A stretch of DNA of 64,000 nt. Source: Scatosoma sp048465415. Lineage in GTDB: Bacteria > Bacillota > Clostridia > Christensenellales > Borkfalkiaceae. This document shows, one piece after another, positions 24,323-32,556 of the stretch. The notes beneath the pieces were generated by a model that was given only the letters and a program-made list of their open reading frames with translations, was not told the origin of the DNA and ran no database searches. The stretch lies in the NCBI GenBank assembly GCA_048465415.1, contig DBFWLO010000023.1:62001-126000 (forward strand), in the 5' to 3' direction. The translations under genes were made by a program, and so were the position numbers. Position 1 is the first letter of the stretch; each line of letters opens with the position of its first letter.

Positions 24323-25209
24323 TTTTTTATCTCCAAACCGTAGTTTATCATCGCCGCGCAAAGTTTTTCGAGATTGGGCGCTTCGATTTGCGTGAGGGGG
24401 GCGCGGGGCAGTCCCGCGTCGAAGCCGAGAAGGTTCATCGCCGCTTTGGCGGGAATGGGGTTCACTTCTACAAAGCACGCCTGCGCGAGGGGCAGAAGTT
24501 TATCCTGCAAAGCGTACGCTTCCTCCGTTTTTCCCGTCTTGATCAAAGTATACAGCTTTTTGACGTCCGCGGGCACGAGATTGGAAAGCACGGAGACGAC
24601 ACCGCTGCCGCCGACGGCGAGAATGGGGAGGTTGAGCGCGTCCTCGCCCGAATACAGATCGCAGCGGCCGCGGATCAAACGCAGCGTTTCCATCGTCTGG
24701 CTCATGTTACCGCCCGCGTCTTTGATGCCCGCCATATTTTCGATCCCCGCGAGCCGGCCCATCGTCGCGGGCTGAATGTTGACGCCCGTGCGGGAGGGAA
24801 CGTTATAGGCGATCACGGGGATACGCACGGCGCTGCAAATGCTCTCGTAATAGGCGTACAGGCCGTTTTGCGTACATTTGTTGTAGTAAGGAGTGACGGC
24901 GAGCAAACCGTCGGCGCCGATCTGTTCCGCTTTTTTCGCGGCGGCGACGGCGCGTTCGGTGGAATTGCTGCCGCAGCCGAAAACGAGCTTGGCGCGGCCT
25001 TTGGCTTTTTTCACGGCGTATTCCATGACGGCGGTCTTTTCTTCCTCCGTCATCGTCGCGGGCTCCCCCGTGGTGCCCAGAATCACCAGCATATCCGTAC
25101 CGCCGGCGAGCTGATATTCGATCATTTCTCCGAATGCGTTGAAATTGATTCCGCCTGCCCCGAACGGGGTGATCATCGCAGTGGCGGTGCCGCTCAAAAA
25201 TCCTGTCAT
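24319..25209 (-). CDS. dapA: 4-hydroxy-tetrahydrodipicolinate synthase
   Basis: Aldolase that condenses pyruvate with aspartate semialdehyde. The 296-residue TIM barrel shows the TAMITPF start, GTTGE substrate loop, catalytic Tyr in YNVPSRTG and the Schiff-base Lys in GIKDAGG. It overlaps dapB by four bases and lies 57 bases after asd. GGAG is about 14 bases from the ATG, a loose spacing. Confidence 0.96.
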   Translation of the reverse strand: MTGFLSGTATAMITPFGAGGINFNAFGEMIEYQLAGGTDMLVILGTTGEPATMTEEEKTAVMEYAVKKAKGRAKLVFGCGSNSTERAVAAAKKAEQIGADGLLAVTPYYNKCTQNGLYAYYESICSAVRIPVIAYNVPSRTGVNIQPATMGRLAGIENMAGIKDAGGNMSQTMETLRLIRGRCDLYSGEDALNLPILAVGGSGVVSVLSNLVPADVKKLYTLIKTGKTEEAYALQDKLLPLAQACFVEVNPIPAKAAMNLLGFDAGLPRAPLTQIEAPNLEKLCAAMINYGLEIKK

Positions 25210-25266
25210 AATAATACTATATTCTCCGAATTGACGATTAAGATACTTTTGGAAAGTTTATTTTTG

Positions 25267-26346
25267 TCAGTCGAAATAACCTTTCGCGGCGAGAAGTTCG
25301 GCGAGGAGCACCGCGCCTCCCGCGGCGCCGCGCAGGGTGTTGTGGGAAAGCCCGACGAACTTGTAATCGAACACGTTATCCTCGCGCAGTCTGCCCGCGC
25401 ATACGCTCATGCCGTTCCCTTCCGTGCGGTCGAGTTTGGTCTGCGGCCGGTTCTCCTCTTCAAAATAGCGAAGGAAACGCTCGGGCGCGGAGGGGAGCTT
25501 TAATTCCTGCGGCAGACCGCGGTACCGCGTCCAGGCGTTTAAGATCTCTTCCCTGGAAGGTTTCGCCTCGAAAGAGACGAAAACCGCCGCCATGTGACCG
25601 TCGGAAACGGGTACGCGAAGGCACTGCGCGCTGATCTGCGGCCCCGCCGCGGAGACGATTTTGCCCTCTTCGATATGTCCCCAGATCTTCAACGGCTCTT
25701 TCTCGCTCTTTTCTTCCTCGCCGCCGATATAAGGAATCACGTTGTCCACGATCTCCGGCATCGTCGCGAAAGTCTTTCCCGCGCCGGAAATGGCCTGATA
25801 GGTGCAGACGGCTGCTTTTTCAATACCGAATTTTTGTAAGGGGTGCAGGAGAGGCACGTAGGACTGCAAAGAACAGTTGGACTTGACGGCGATGAAGCCC
25901 CGCTTCGTTCCCAACCGCTTTCTCTGCGCGGCGATCACAGCGAGGTGATCGGCGTTGATTTCGGGAATCACCATCGGCACGTCGGGCGTGAAACGGTGCG
26001 CGGAGTTGTTGGAGACGACGGGAATCTCCCGCTTCGCGTAAGTCTCTTCCAGCCGCTTCGTCTCCGATTTATCCATATTGACGGCGCAGAAAACGAAATC
26101 CGCCGCCGCGGCGATCTTGTCTATGTCCCGTTCCGCGTCGAGAACCGTAAGGGAAGCCAGGTCTTGGGGAATGGGAACGCCGAACGCCCATCTGCCTTTG
26201 ACCGCCTCCCCGTAAGTCTTGCCCGCGGAAGCGGAGGAAGCCGCGAGAACGGTGATTTTGAACCAGGGATGAGAGGCGAGCAGCAGCAGAAAACGCTGTC
26301 CGACCATGCCCGTCGCGCCGATGACGCCTACGTGATATTGTTTCAT
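25267..26346 (-). CDS. asd: Aspartate-semialdehyde dehydrogenase
   Basis: Reduces aspartyl phosphate to aspartate semialdehyde, the branch to lysine/DAP, threonine and methionine. The 359 residues have the NADP-binding GATGMVGQRF start, SNNSAHR, the catalytic Cys158 in KSNCSLQ, and QAISGAGK. These blocks match the archaeal/fungal-type subgroup better than the E. coli type. AAGGAG lies 7 bases before the ATG. It is first in the operon and follows a lysine riboswitch. Confidence 0.94.
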   Translation of the reverse strand: MKQYHVGVIGATGMVGQRFLLLLASHPWFKITVLAASSASAGKTYGEAVKGRWAFGVPIPQDLASLTVLDAERDIDKIAAAADFVFCAVNMDKSETKRLEETYAKREIPVVSNNSAHRFTPDVPMVIPEINADHLAVIAAQRKRLGTKRGFIAVKSNCSLQSYVPLLHPLQKFGIEKAAVCTYQAISGAGKTFATMPEIVDNVIPYIGGEEEKSEKEPLKIWGHIEEGKIVSAAGPQISAQCLRVPVSDGHMAAVFVSFEAKPSREEILNAWTRYRGLPQELKLPSAPERFLRYFEEENRPQTKLDRTEGNGMSVCAGRLREDNVFDYKFVGLSHNTLRGAAGGAVLLAELLAAKGYFD

Positions 26347-26380
26347 AAAAATTCTCCTTCCTTTAAGATGATATAGAGCG

Positions 26381-26420
26381 GGTATGTAAACGATTGTATA
26401 AATAGGTATGTAAACGATTG
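26381..26420 (-). repeat. Two 16-bp direct repeats between riboswitch terminator and asd
   Basis: The plus-strand sequence GGTATGTAAACGATTG occurs identically at 26381-26396 and 26405-26420, a 24-bp period. The repeats lie in the asd leader RNA, downstream of the riboswitch terminator. The minus-strand copies contain TTTACA, but no matching -10 is present at normal spacing, so they are not obvious promoters. They could be a protein-binding site or a local duplication. Confidence 0.65.
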
Positions 26421-26428
26421 CGGAATAC

Positions 26429-26450
26429 GAAAAAAGACGGCGGCGCCGTC
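26429..26450 (-). terminator. Riboswitch-controlled intrinsic terminator
   Basis: On the minus strand, stem GACGGC-GCC-GCCGTC is followed by TTTTTT. It lies about 35 bases after the lysine aptamer and ~80 bases before asd, the expected place for the expression platform. Confidence 0.88.
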
Positions 26451-26485
26451 TCGTGATCGCGAAAATTATCCGAAAATGGGTTCGG

Positions 26486-26666
26486 TAAATAGCGCTTCAC
26501 GGACGGTGACAGTCACACGGGTATTCTCCCGTATGCCCAGCGCGGGGGAAGAAAACCGCGCTTCGGCGGAGATACCCTTTCCCGTCCGCCGCTTTCAAGT
26601 CCGGGCAAAATCTTCCGTATTTTGCCTGCGCGGCGGGGTACTCATGTTCGCCCGCTCCTCTATTTA
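26486..26666 (-). promoter_or_regulatory. Lysine riboswitch (L box) aptamer
   Basis: A 181-base minus-strand element. P1 is closed by TAAATAG (26666-26660) and CTATTTA (26492-26486). Internal L-box landmarks appear in order: ATAGAGG then GCGAAC and AGTA, GGGAAAGGG, GCCGAAGC, CTGGGC, and TGACTGTCA near the 3' end. Length and order match the B. subtilis lysC leader as I remember it. Lysine binding is expected to favour the downstream terminator and shut off asd-dapA-dapB. Confidence 0.92.
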
Positions 26667-26674
26667 ACGTCTTT

Positions 26675-26703
26675 ATTTTATCATACGTAAAAGCAAATGT
26701 CAA
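26675..26703 (-). promoter_or_regulatory. Promoter of lysine riboswitch-asd operon
   Basis: Minus strand: TTGACA (26703-26698), 17-base spacer, TAAAAT (26680-26675). It begins transcription a few bases before the riboswitch P1 stem, giving a leader of ~320 bases. Confidence 0.88.
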
Positions 26704-26752
26704 AGATTTTTACCGACTTGAAAATTTTATTTGATTTTTTTCCGTATTTTCC

Positions 26753-26781
26753 TTGAAATAATCATAAATTTGTAGTAGAAT
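26753..26781 (+). promoter_or_regulatory. Promoter of the YesL-like gene
   Basis: TTGAAA (26753-26758), 17-base spacer, TAGAAT (26776-26781), followed by a ~93-base leader. GGAG precedes the ATG at 26881. Back to back with the minus-strand asd promoter. Confidence 0.7.
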
Positions 26782-26880
26782 AGAAAGCGTAGTGTTTGAA
26801 AAAAGGGGGGATTTATCCGTTCGGCCCTAAAAAGGCGCGAAGGACAAGTCTGCTCCCATTAAATTTTTTGGAGTTTATAC

Positions 26881-28185
26881 ATGGCACAAGAAAAGAAAGG
26901 GCTGATTGCCCGCTTGCTCGAAGGCAAGGAAAAGAGCGAGGAATATGCCAGAAGCACGCTGCCCACCAACCGCTGGCAGCTTTTTTGGGATATTTTCAAA
27001 GGCAACTTCGGAAAGATCGTCAAAGTCAATCTCCTGATTCTGGTCTTTTTCCTTCCCATCATCGCGATCGTTATTTTCAGCGGTATGTTCTCGCAGCAGA
27101 CGGGCATGACCTATCCCTTCGGCGCCGGCCTCGGCATCGATTATCCCGCCGTGCCGACGATTGAAACGCTGTCGGAGCTTTTGACGCTGCAAGCGGACGG
27201 GCTGATGTTCGCTCTCATCGTCATCGCCAGCTTTATCGCCGCTTTGGGCCTGGCGGGCGGTATGTACGTAATCCGCAACATGGTCTGGACGGAAGGTATT
27301 TTCGTCGCCAACGATTTTTGGCGGGGCATAAAGCTCAATTACTGGAACGCCTTGCAGGCGGCGCTCTTCTTTTCCGGTATTTTGTTGCTGTCCACCTTCC
27401 TCATCAATATGACGGAGCTCTCGCTCGCCATGGACACGCTCAGCAAAGCGCAGCGGGTATGGTTCCGTATTTCCGAAGCGTTCAGCGGTATCCTGATCGC
27501 CCTCGCGGCGATGATGTCGCTTTGGATGATCGCGCTCGGCGTCAATTATAAGCAGGGGATCTTGACGCTCATCAAAAATTCCTTTCTGATGACGATCGGC
27601 ATGCTGCCGCAGACGATCTTTTTCGGCGCCTTAGCGCTTCTTCCTTTCGTCTTTTTCCTGTTCGGCGGCTCGTCGTTCTCCCTTTTTACGCTCATCGGCG
27701 GGGTTTTAACATTCCTGTTCGCTTTCGCATACGCGCTGCTCGTCTGGCTGGATTTCGCCCAGTGGGCGTTCGATAAGTTTATCAATCCCAAGATCGAGGG
27801 CGCGAAGGTCGGCAGAGGTATCTACAACAAGGACGGCACCAGCGCCGCGGCGGGCGGCGAGAGCGAAGCCGCGCTTCAATATAAGCGCGCGATCCTCGCG
27901 GCGGGCAAATCCAAACTCGTCTCCCGTCCCATCAAGCCCATCGACGATTCCTTGCAGGTCTACGAACTGCCCGCGGCGTTCACCCGCGAAGATCTGCAAA
28001 AGCTGCGCGACAGTAAAAAGAATATCGCGGAGGATACTGCGGAATATGAGGAAGAGCATAAGAACGATCTCAAATACGTAGAGTATAATAAGCAGTTCGA
28101 GGAACGCGAAAAGGCGCTGCAAGAGGACACGGACAAAAAAGGCAGAAAGAAAAAGCGCAAACCGCCCAAGATGCTCGGCCAATAA
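26881..28185 (+). CDS. YesL/DUF624-like polytopic membrane protein
   Basis: A 434-residue protein of unknown function. A cytosolic N terminus of ~40 residues ends in TNRWQLFWDIFKGNFGKI. About six hydrophobic helices follow between residues 50 and 290. The block around MVWTEGIFVANDFWRGIK resembles the DUF624/YesL family. The last ~140 residues are soluble and strongly charged (many Lys and Glu, ending KKGRKKKRKPP), an extension not found in short YesL proteins. YesL homologues are often near sugar transporters; none is here. The family call is moderate. Confidence 0.6.
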   Translation: MAQEKKGLIARLLEGKEKSEEYARSTLPTNRWQLFWDIFKGNFGKIVKVNLLILVFFLPIIAIVIFSGMFSQQTGMTYPFGAGLGIDYPAVPTIETLSELLTLQADGLMFALIVIASFIAALGLAGGMYVIRNMVWTEGIFVANDFWRGIKLNYWNALQAALFFSGILLLSTFLINMTELSLAMDTLSKAQRVWFRISEAFSGILIALAAMMSLWMIALGVNYKQGILTLIKNSFLMTIGMLPQTIFFGALALLPFVFFLFGGSSFSLFTLIGGVLTFLFAFAYALLVWLDFAQWAFDKFINPKIEGAKVGRGIYNKDGTSAAAGGESEAALQYKRAILAAGKSKLVSRPIKPIDDSLQVYELPAAFTREDLQKLRDSKKNIAEDTAEYEEEHKNDLKYVEYNKQFEEREKALQEDTDKKGRKKKRKPPKMLGQ

Positions 28186-28229
28186 AGGCCGGGCCTTTGA
28201 CGGGAGGATAAGGCGTTTGAGGAGACGTT

Positions 28230-28964
28230 ATGGAAAAGCAGACGGCATACGAAGGGCTTGCCGAATGGTTCGAATATCTCAACGATGACTGCGGCTATGA
28301 AAATTGGTCGCAGTATTTAATTTCAAAGCTGCGACGGTTTCCGCTTTCCAAAGGACTCGACGTCGGCTGCGGCAGCGGACGGTTCACCCGCGAGTTCGCG
28401 AAGGCGGGCTATGCGATGACGGGACTGGACGTGTCTTCGCGCATGCTCGACAAAGCGCAGGAGTTGGCTTTAAAAGAAGGCGTGAGAAGCCGTTATCTGC
28501 TCGGGGATATCGCGCGCTTCCGTTCGCCCGAAAAGTTCGATTTCGTCACGGCGATCAACGACTGCGCGAACTATATTCCCAAGAAAAAACTGTCCGCGGC
28601 GTTTAAAAACGTCCGTTCCGCTTTACATAAAAACGGAATATTTCTTTTCGATATCAGTTCTCCGCGCAAATTCCTTGAAAAGATTGCAAATACTGTTTGC
28701 GCGGACGATCGCGAGGACGTCACCTATCTGTCCTTCAATTCTTTAAACGGCGACGAGGCGATCATGGACGTCACGCTGTTTATCCGGCGTCGGGACGGGG
28801 CGTTCGAGCGCATAGACGAACGGCACTTACAGTATATATATGAAGAAGCGGAAATTTGCGACGCACTTTCCGCGTGCGGTTTCGAGATTTTGAACGTGGA
28901 AGGACATCTCGGCGAAGACAAAGAGAAAAGCGACAGGATCTCTTTTTTGGCGAGAAAGGCGTAA
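28230..28964 (+). CDS. Class I SAM-dependent methyltransferase
   Basis: A 244-residue Rossmann methyltransferase with motif I LDVGCGSG (43-50), then TGLDVSSRML (acidic ribose ligand D67) and a typical post-motif DFVTAINDCANYI. The substrate is unknown. GAGGAG precedes the ATG. The stop codon lies inside the Shine-Dalgarno of hslO, so both are probably one transcript. Confidence 0.85.
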   Translation: MEKQTAYEGLAEWFEYLNDDCGYENWSQYLISKLRRFPLSKGLDVGCGSGRFTREFAKAGYAMTGLDVSSRMLDKAQELALKEGVRSRYLLGDIARFRSPEKFDFVTAINDCANYIPKKKLSAAFKNVRSALHKNGIFLFDISSPRKFLEKIANTVCADDREDVTYLSFNSLNGDEAIMDVTLFIRRRDGAFERIDERHLQYIYEEAEICDALSACGFEILNVEGHLGEDKEKSDRISFLARKA

Positions 28965-28975
28965 GGAGGAATACA

Positions 28976-29827
28976 GTGGAAGAAAACGTACTTCGGATTT
29001 TGATTTACGAGGAACAGATTTCCTTAACGCTTCTCGACGCGACGAAGATCGTGAACGAGGCGATCCGGCTGCACGCCCTTTCCCGTTCCGCCGCGCTCGT
29101 GCTGGGAAAAACGCTCGCCGTCACGACGTATATGAGCGCCTGTCTCAAAGAGGAGACGGGCGAAGTGTCCGTCTCCGTCAAGAGCGACGGAGAGGGGGGG
29201 ACGATCTCCGTTTCCGGAAATTACGGGCTTTGTCTCAGGGGATATATCGGCGATCCGTCCGCCTGTCCAAATACGGAGGACGAGGCGCGATGTTTCGGAC
29301 GGTCGGGGACGATCACGGTGATCCGCGACGACGGTTACAGCCGTCCGTTCGTGGGCGCCTGCCCGATTCCGGACACGGGAAGCGTGGACGACGCGTTCGG
29401 GGAATACTATCGGATCAGCGAACAGCTTCCCACTTATATCGCTTCCGAGGTACGGCTCGACGAAAACGGCGGCTGCGCTTTTGCCGGCGCGGCGATCTTG
29501 CAGCCGCTGCCGTTCGCGGAGGAAGAGACGCTGAAAAAACTGCCGAAGGGGGACGAGCTGAAAAAGATCGCCGCGGAAATTGCCCGTCTGGGACTGAAAA
29601 ACACCGCGGAAACTTATTTTTCGGCAGGATCAGCGAAAGTAGAGCTGCGGACGGCGGCATATAAATGTAATTGTTCGAGGGAGTATTTATCGGGCGTGCT
29701 CGTTTCTCTGGGAAAAGAGCAGCTCGAAGAGGTTCTCCGCGAGGACGGAGAGGTCAAGGTGCATTGCCACTATTGCAATAAAGATTACCGGTTTACGCAA
29801 AGGGACGTCGACGAGTTATTTCCGTAA
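28976..29827 (+). CDS. hslO: Redox-regulated chaperone Hsp33
   Basis: Holding chaperone switched on by disulfide formation under oxidative and heat stress. The start is the GTG at 28976 with AAGGAGGA 5 bases upstream, giving 283 residues. The frame is open 40 codons further upstream but overlaps the methyltransferase. The C-terminal zinc switch is complete: C231-x-C233 and C264-x2-C267 (CHYC). The N-terminal core with SVSVKSDGEGG and GYIGDP is standard. Confidence 0.94.
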   Translation: MEENVLRILIYEEQISLTLLDATKIVNEAIRLHALSRSAALVLGKTLAVTTYMSACLKEETGEVSVSVKSDGEGGTISVSGNYGLCLRGYIGDPSACPNTEDEARCFGRSGTITVIRDDGYSRPFVGACPIPDTGSVDDAFGEYYRISEQLPTYIASEVRLDENGGCAFAGAAILQPLPFAEEETLKKLPKGDELKKIAAEIARLGLKNTAETYFSAGSAKVELRTAAYKCNCSREYLSGVLVSLGKEQLEEVLREDGEVKVHCHYCNKDYRFTQRDVDELFP

Positions 29828-29865
29828 AGCGGCCGGGGAACCGAGGGGAAGACAAGGGAGTTTGC

Positions 29866-31545
29866 ATGAGGGAACAGAAAGTAGTAAAAATCGATTTCAG
29901 CAGGCGGCGCCTGCGGGAACGGGCGGAAAAATATTACGACGAAGGGAACTATCTCTCCGCCCTCCGTTTCACGTACAAAGAAATGTCGATGTACGGCGGC
30001 GACGGGGATACTTACATGATGCTTTCGGATATTTACGAAAATATGGAACTCTATTCCTCTGCCGTCAACTGCTGGTTTCGCTTTATGGACAACTGTTCGG
30101 GCGAGGATCTGCCCGACATTTACGAGGGGCTTGCCGTCAATTATCTCAATATGGGCAACGAAGCGCAGTCCGCTTTTTACTACAATAAACTGATGGACGC
30201 GGACGATACGCTGACGGACGAAAACAAGGCGGAGATCGCGGACGCGTTCGCCACGGAAAAGAGCGCCAATTTCCGGTTCGTCTATCCGCCCCGGTTCGCG
30301 GACTACTCCCAAGAGACGGAGGCTGGCGGCAGGGCGCTCAAAAACGGCGACTGCAAAAAGGCGATCTCCATTCTCTCGGCCGTGGAAAAGGGATCTCCCG
30401 ACTACGAGAGAGCGCGGGAGATACAGGCCGTCGCCTATCTGCTTTCGGAAAGGTCCAAAGAAGCGGAGAAAATCTGTCTCCAACTCATAGAGGACAATCC
30501 GGGAAACGTGCAGGCGCTTGCGACGCTCGCGGCGGTGTATACCGAACAGGGGCGTACCGAGGAAAGCCGCGCGCTCGCCCTGCGGCTTTACGAGATGAGG
30601 CAGACGGAGCCGGACGAACTTTATAAAGTCGCTACGGTCTGCTGCGAAAACGGTTTGCACGAACAGGCGCTGCAAAAATTCCTGGAACTGGAAAAAATCA
30701 TTCCCTACGACGGCAATATGCTCTATTTCAAGAGCGTCGCGGCGTATAAGAGCGGACGCACGCGGCTCGCCATCGATACGATGGAAAAACTCTGCACGAT
30801 CTATCCCGACGCCGCCGTCGCCGAGTATTATCTGAAAGCCATGCGCCGGTACGAGAGCGATCCCGAGACGGCGCCCGTCCCGGAAATGAGCTATTTTTAC
30901 CGCGTGCCGCAGGAGGAACGAACCAACCGCTGCCGTACGCTTCTCAAAATCGGGAAATATCCGCGCGCGGAGGCGGAATTGTTCGGCACGCTCGCGCTCC
31001 GGGAAGGCTATTTCCGCTGGTGCTTCGACGAAATGGACGGCATGGAACGCGACTTGCAGTATCTCGCAATCGTCGTGGCGGAACATGCGCGGGCGGACAT
31101 ATTTCTCCGCGAGGTGCTTCTCGACTGCGAGGTTTCGGACGTACTCAAAATCGAGCTTTTGCGGCTTTTGTTCGAGCGCAACGAGGACAACGGCTTCGGC
31201 GTCGTCGTCTGCAATATCTACCGCGATATTCACCTCGCGCGCGTCAAGATAGGTCAGAAGCGGCATAAGCGATTTGTGGACGCCTACGCGAAGGCCGCCT
31301 CTAAATTCGTCATCATCAACGACGCTTACGGAAGGAAGCTCCACGATATGACGGAGCTTGTCTATCGGGTGTTTACGAGAAAGGACTGCTGGGAGCTGAT
31401 AGAAAATTCCGACGATCTGGCGTGCGCGCTCTATCTCTTGTGCGGACTCAAAGAGATCGGACACGATTCCAAGACCGTTTCTCCCGCGTTCGACGCAAAG
31501 GCGGTCAACGTCGATAAAATCATGGCCGCGGTACTTTCCAAATAA
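29866..31545 (+). CDS. TPR-repeat protein
   Basis: A 559-residue soluble protein without signal peptide. Repeated helical pairs with TPR-like patterns (A at position 8, Y/F at 11 and 24) run from about residue 15 to 330, for example KYYDEGNYLSALRFTYKEM and YLLSERSKEAEKICLQLIED. The last ~200 residues are alpha-helical and less repetitive (SprT-like metal motifs are absent). TPRs mediate protein contacts; the partner is unknown. GGGAG precedes the ATG, 38 bases after hslO. Confidence 0.75.
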   Translation: MREQKVVKIDFSRRRLRERAEKYYDEGNYLSALRFTYKEMSMYGGDGDTYMMLSDIYENMELYSSAVNCWFRFMDNCSGEDLPDIYEGLAVNYLNMGNEAQSAFYYNKLMDADDTLTDENKAEIADAFATEKSANFRFVYPPRFADYSQETEAGGRALKNGDCKKAISILSAVEKGSPDYERAREIQAVAYLLSERSKEAEKICLQLIEDNPGNVQALATLAAVYTEQGRTEESRALALRLYEMRQTEPDELYKVATVCCENGLHEQALQKFLELEKIIPYDGNMLYFKSVAAYKSGRTRLAIDTMEKLCTIYPDAAVAEYYLKAMRRYESDPETAPVPEMSYFYRVPQEERTNRCRTLLKIGKYPRAEAELFGTLALREGYFRWCFDEMDGMERDLQYLAIVVAEHARADIFLREVLLDCEVSDVLKIELLRLLFERNEDNGFGVVVCNIYRDIHLARVKIGQKRHKRFVDAYAKAASKFVIINDAYGRKLHDMTELVYRVFTRKDCWELIENSDDLACALYLLCGLKEIGHDSKTVSPAFDAKAVNVDKIMAAVLSK

Positions 31546-31568
31546 GAATAAAGAGGAGTTTTAAACGA

Positions 31569-32408
31569 ATGAAACCGGTGGATCTGGACGGACTGTTCGA
31601 CGAGAAATTGTCGCGGTATATGGAAGAAAATAAGGGCAAATATACGGAAAAACAATGGGAAAACATTATCCCGAAATTGTATAGAAAATTCGGGGATACG
31701 TATGTGGCGAAGATCAGATCGACGCCTAGGGAATACTATGGGAAAATGACGGACGAGGAGCTGACGGACACGCTTTCGGCGCATCTTCGGGAAAACGTTC
31801 CCGTTCCCGATTTCCTCTGTTCGGAGATCGAAGGCAGAGGCTGTACCGCCGCGCTTTTACCGCTTTTGAAAAGCGGCGACGGGGAGACCGTTTCGTATGC
31901 GATCAATCTCGTCGGCGCGGCCGAGGCGGCGCTTCCCGATTATTTGGCGATTCTGGCGGAGGATAAATTCGACGAAGACATTCGCGACGCGGCGGCGGAA
32001 CAGCTTAAAGCAAGCGCCGACAAGGCGTGCGCAGCGGCGCTCGGGTTTTATAAGGAAGGAAAGGCGCGGGAGTACATGCTGGAAATTCTTTCGCGCGTCA
32101 AGGAACGGAAAGAGGAAATTTTCCGTATTCTGCTCGACGAGTTTTTATCCGACGCCGACCGGGTGCCCATGCACGCGAGCTATTTGGCCGCGTACGGCGA
32201 CGAGCGGGCGCTCCCTTATTTACTGAAAAAGATCGAGGACCGCTCGATCGGTTTCGTAGAGTTCCAGGAACTTAAATACGCGATCGAGGCGCTCGGCGGC
32301 GAATACAACGAGCCGCGCGACTTTTCCGACGACCGGGACTTCCGGACGATAGAGGAAGCGTCTTTAAAAGAAGGATTCTCTTTGGAACCGAAGCTGCCCG
32401 TAAGCTGA
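31569..32408 (+). CDS. HEAT-like helical protein of unknown function
   Basis: I do not recognise this 279-residue protein. It is acidic and predicted helical. Residues ~100-245 contain weak helical repeats with A-A-L/P-D-Y and R-D-A-A-A-E-Q patterns, reminiscent of HEAT/PBS-lyase repeats. There is no signal peptide or catalytic motif. A strong AGAGGAG lies before the ATG. It follows the TPR gene by 23 bases, suggesting that the two scaffold-type proteins act together. Confidence 0.6.
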   Translation: MKPVDLDGLFDEKLSRYMEENKGKYTEKQWENIIPKLYRKFGDTYVAKIRSTPREYYGKMTDEELTDTLSAHLRENVPVPDFLCSEIEGRGCTAALLPLLKSGDGETVSYAINLVGAAEAALPDYLAILAEDKFDEDIRDAAAEQLKASADKACAAALGFYKEGKAREYMLEILSRVKERKEEIFRILLDEFLSDADRVPMHASYLAAYGDERALPYLLKKIEDRSIGFVEFQELKYAIEALGGEYNEPRDFSDDRDFRTIEEASLKEGFSLEPKLPVS

Positions 32409-32451
32409 AAAGGGGCTTTTGGACAAATTGAAAAAAACGCAGATAATTGCT

Positions 32452-32480
32452 TCATAAATCGACACGTCTCCGCATATATT
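32452..32480 (+). promoter_or_regulatory. Sigma-E-type promoter for spoIVA
   Basis: TCATAAA (32452-32458), 14-base spacer, CATATATT (32473-32480), against the B. subtilis mother-cell sigma-E pattern kmATAww-N14/15-CATAnnnT. It lies 77 bases before the spoIVA start, and spoIVA is a sigma-E gene in B. subtilis. No sigma-A promoter was seen here. Confidence 0.6.
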
Positions 32481-32556
32481 AAACCGTAACGTTTGAAAGC
32501 GGAGATTTTTTGCGCCGAGACGCGCAAGGCGCCGCAAACCACGTTTGGAGGTCGGT

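Noticed and set aside
24323..24478. A 52-codon N-terminal extension of DapB
   Set aside because: It lies inside dapA. The ATG at 24322 overlaps the dapA stop and starts at the Rossmann strand as in other DapB proteins.
26381..26420. The TTTACA-containing repeats before asd as promoters
   Set aside because: On the minus strand no -10-like hexamer occurs at 16-18 bases from either copy; a good promoter exists before the riboswitch.
28856..28975. A 40-codon upstream extension of Hsp33
   Set aside because: It overlaps the methyltransferase. GTG at 28976 has AAGGAGGA at ideal spacing.
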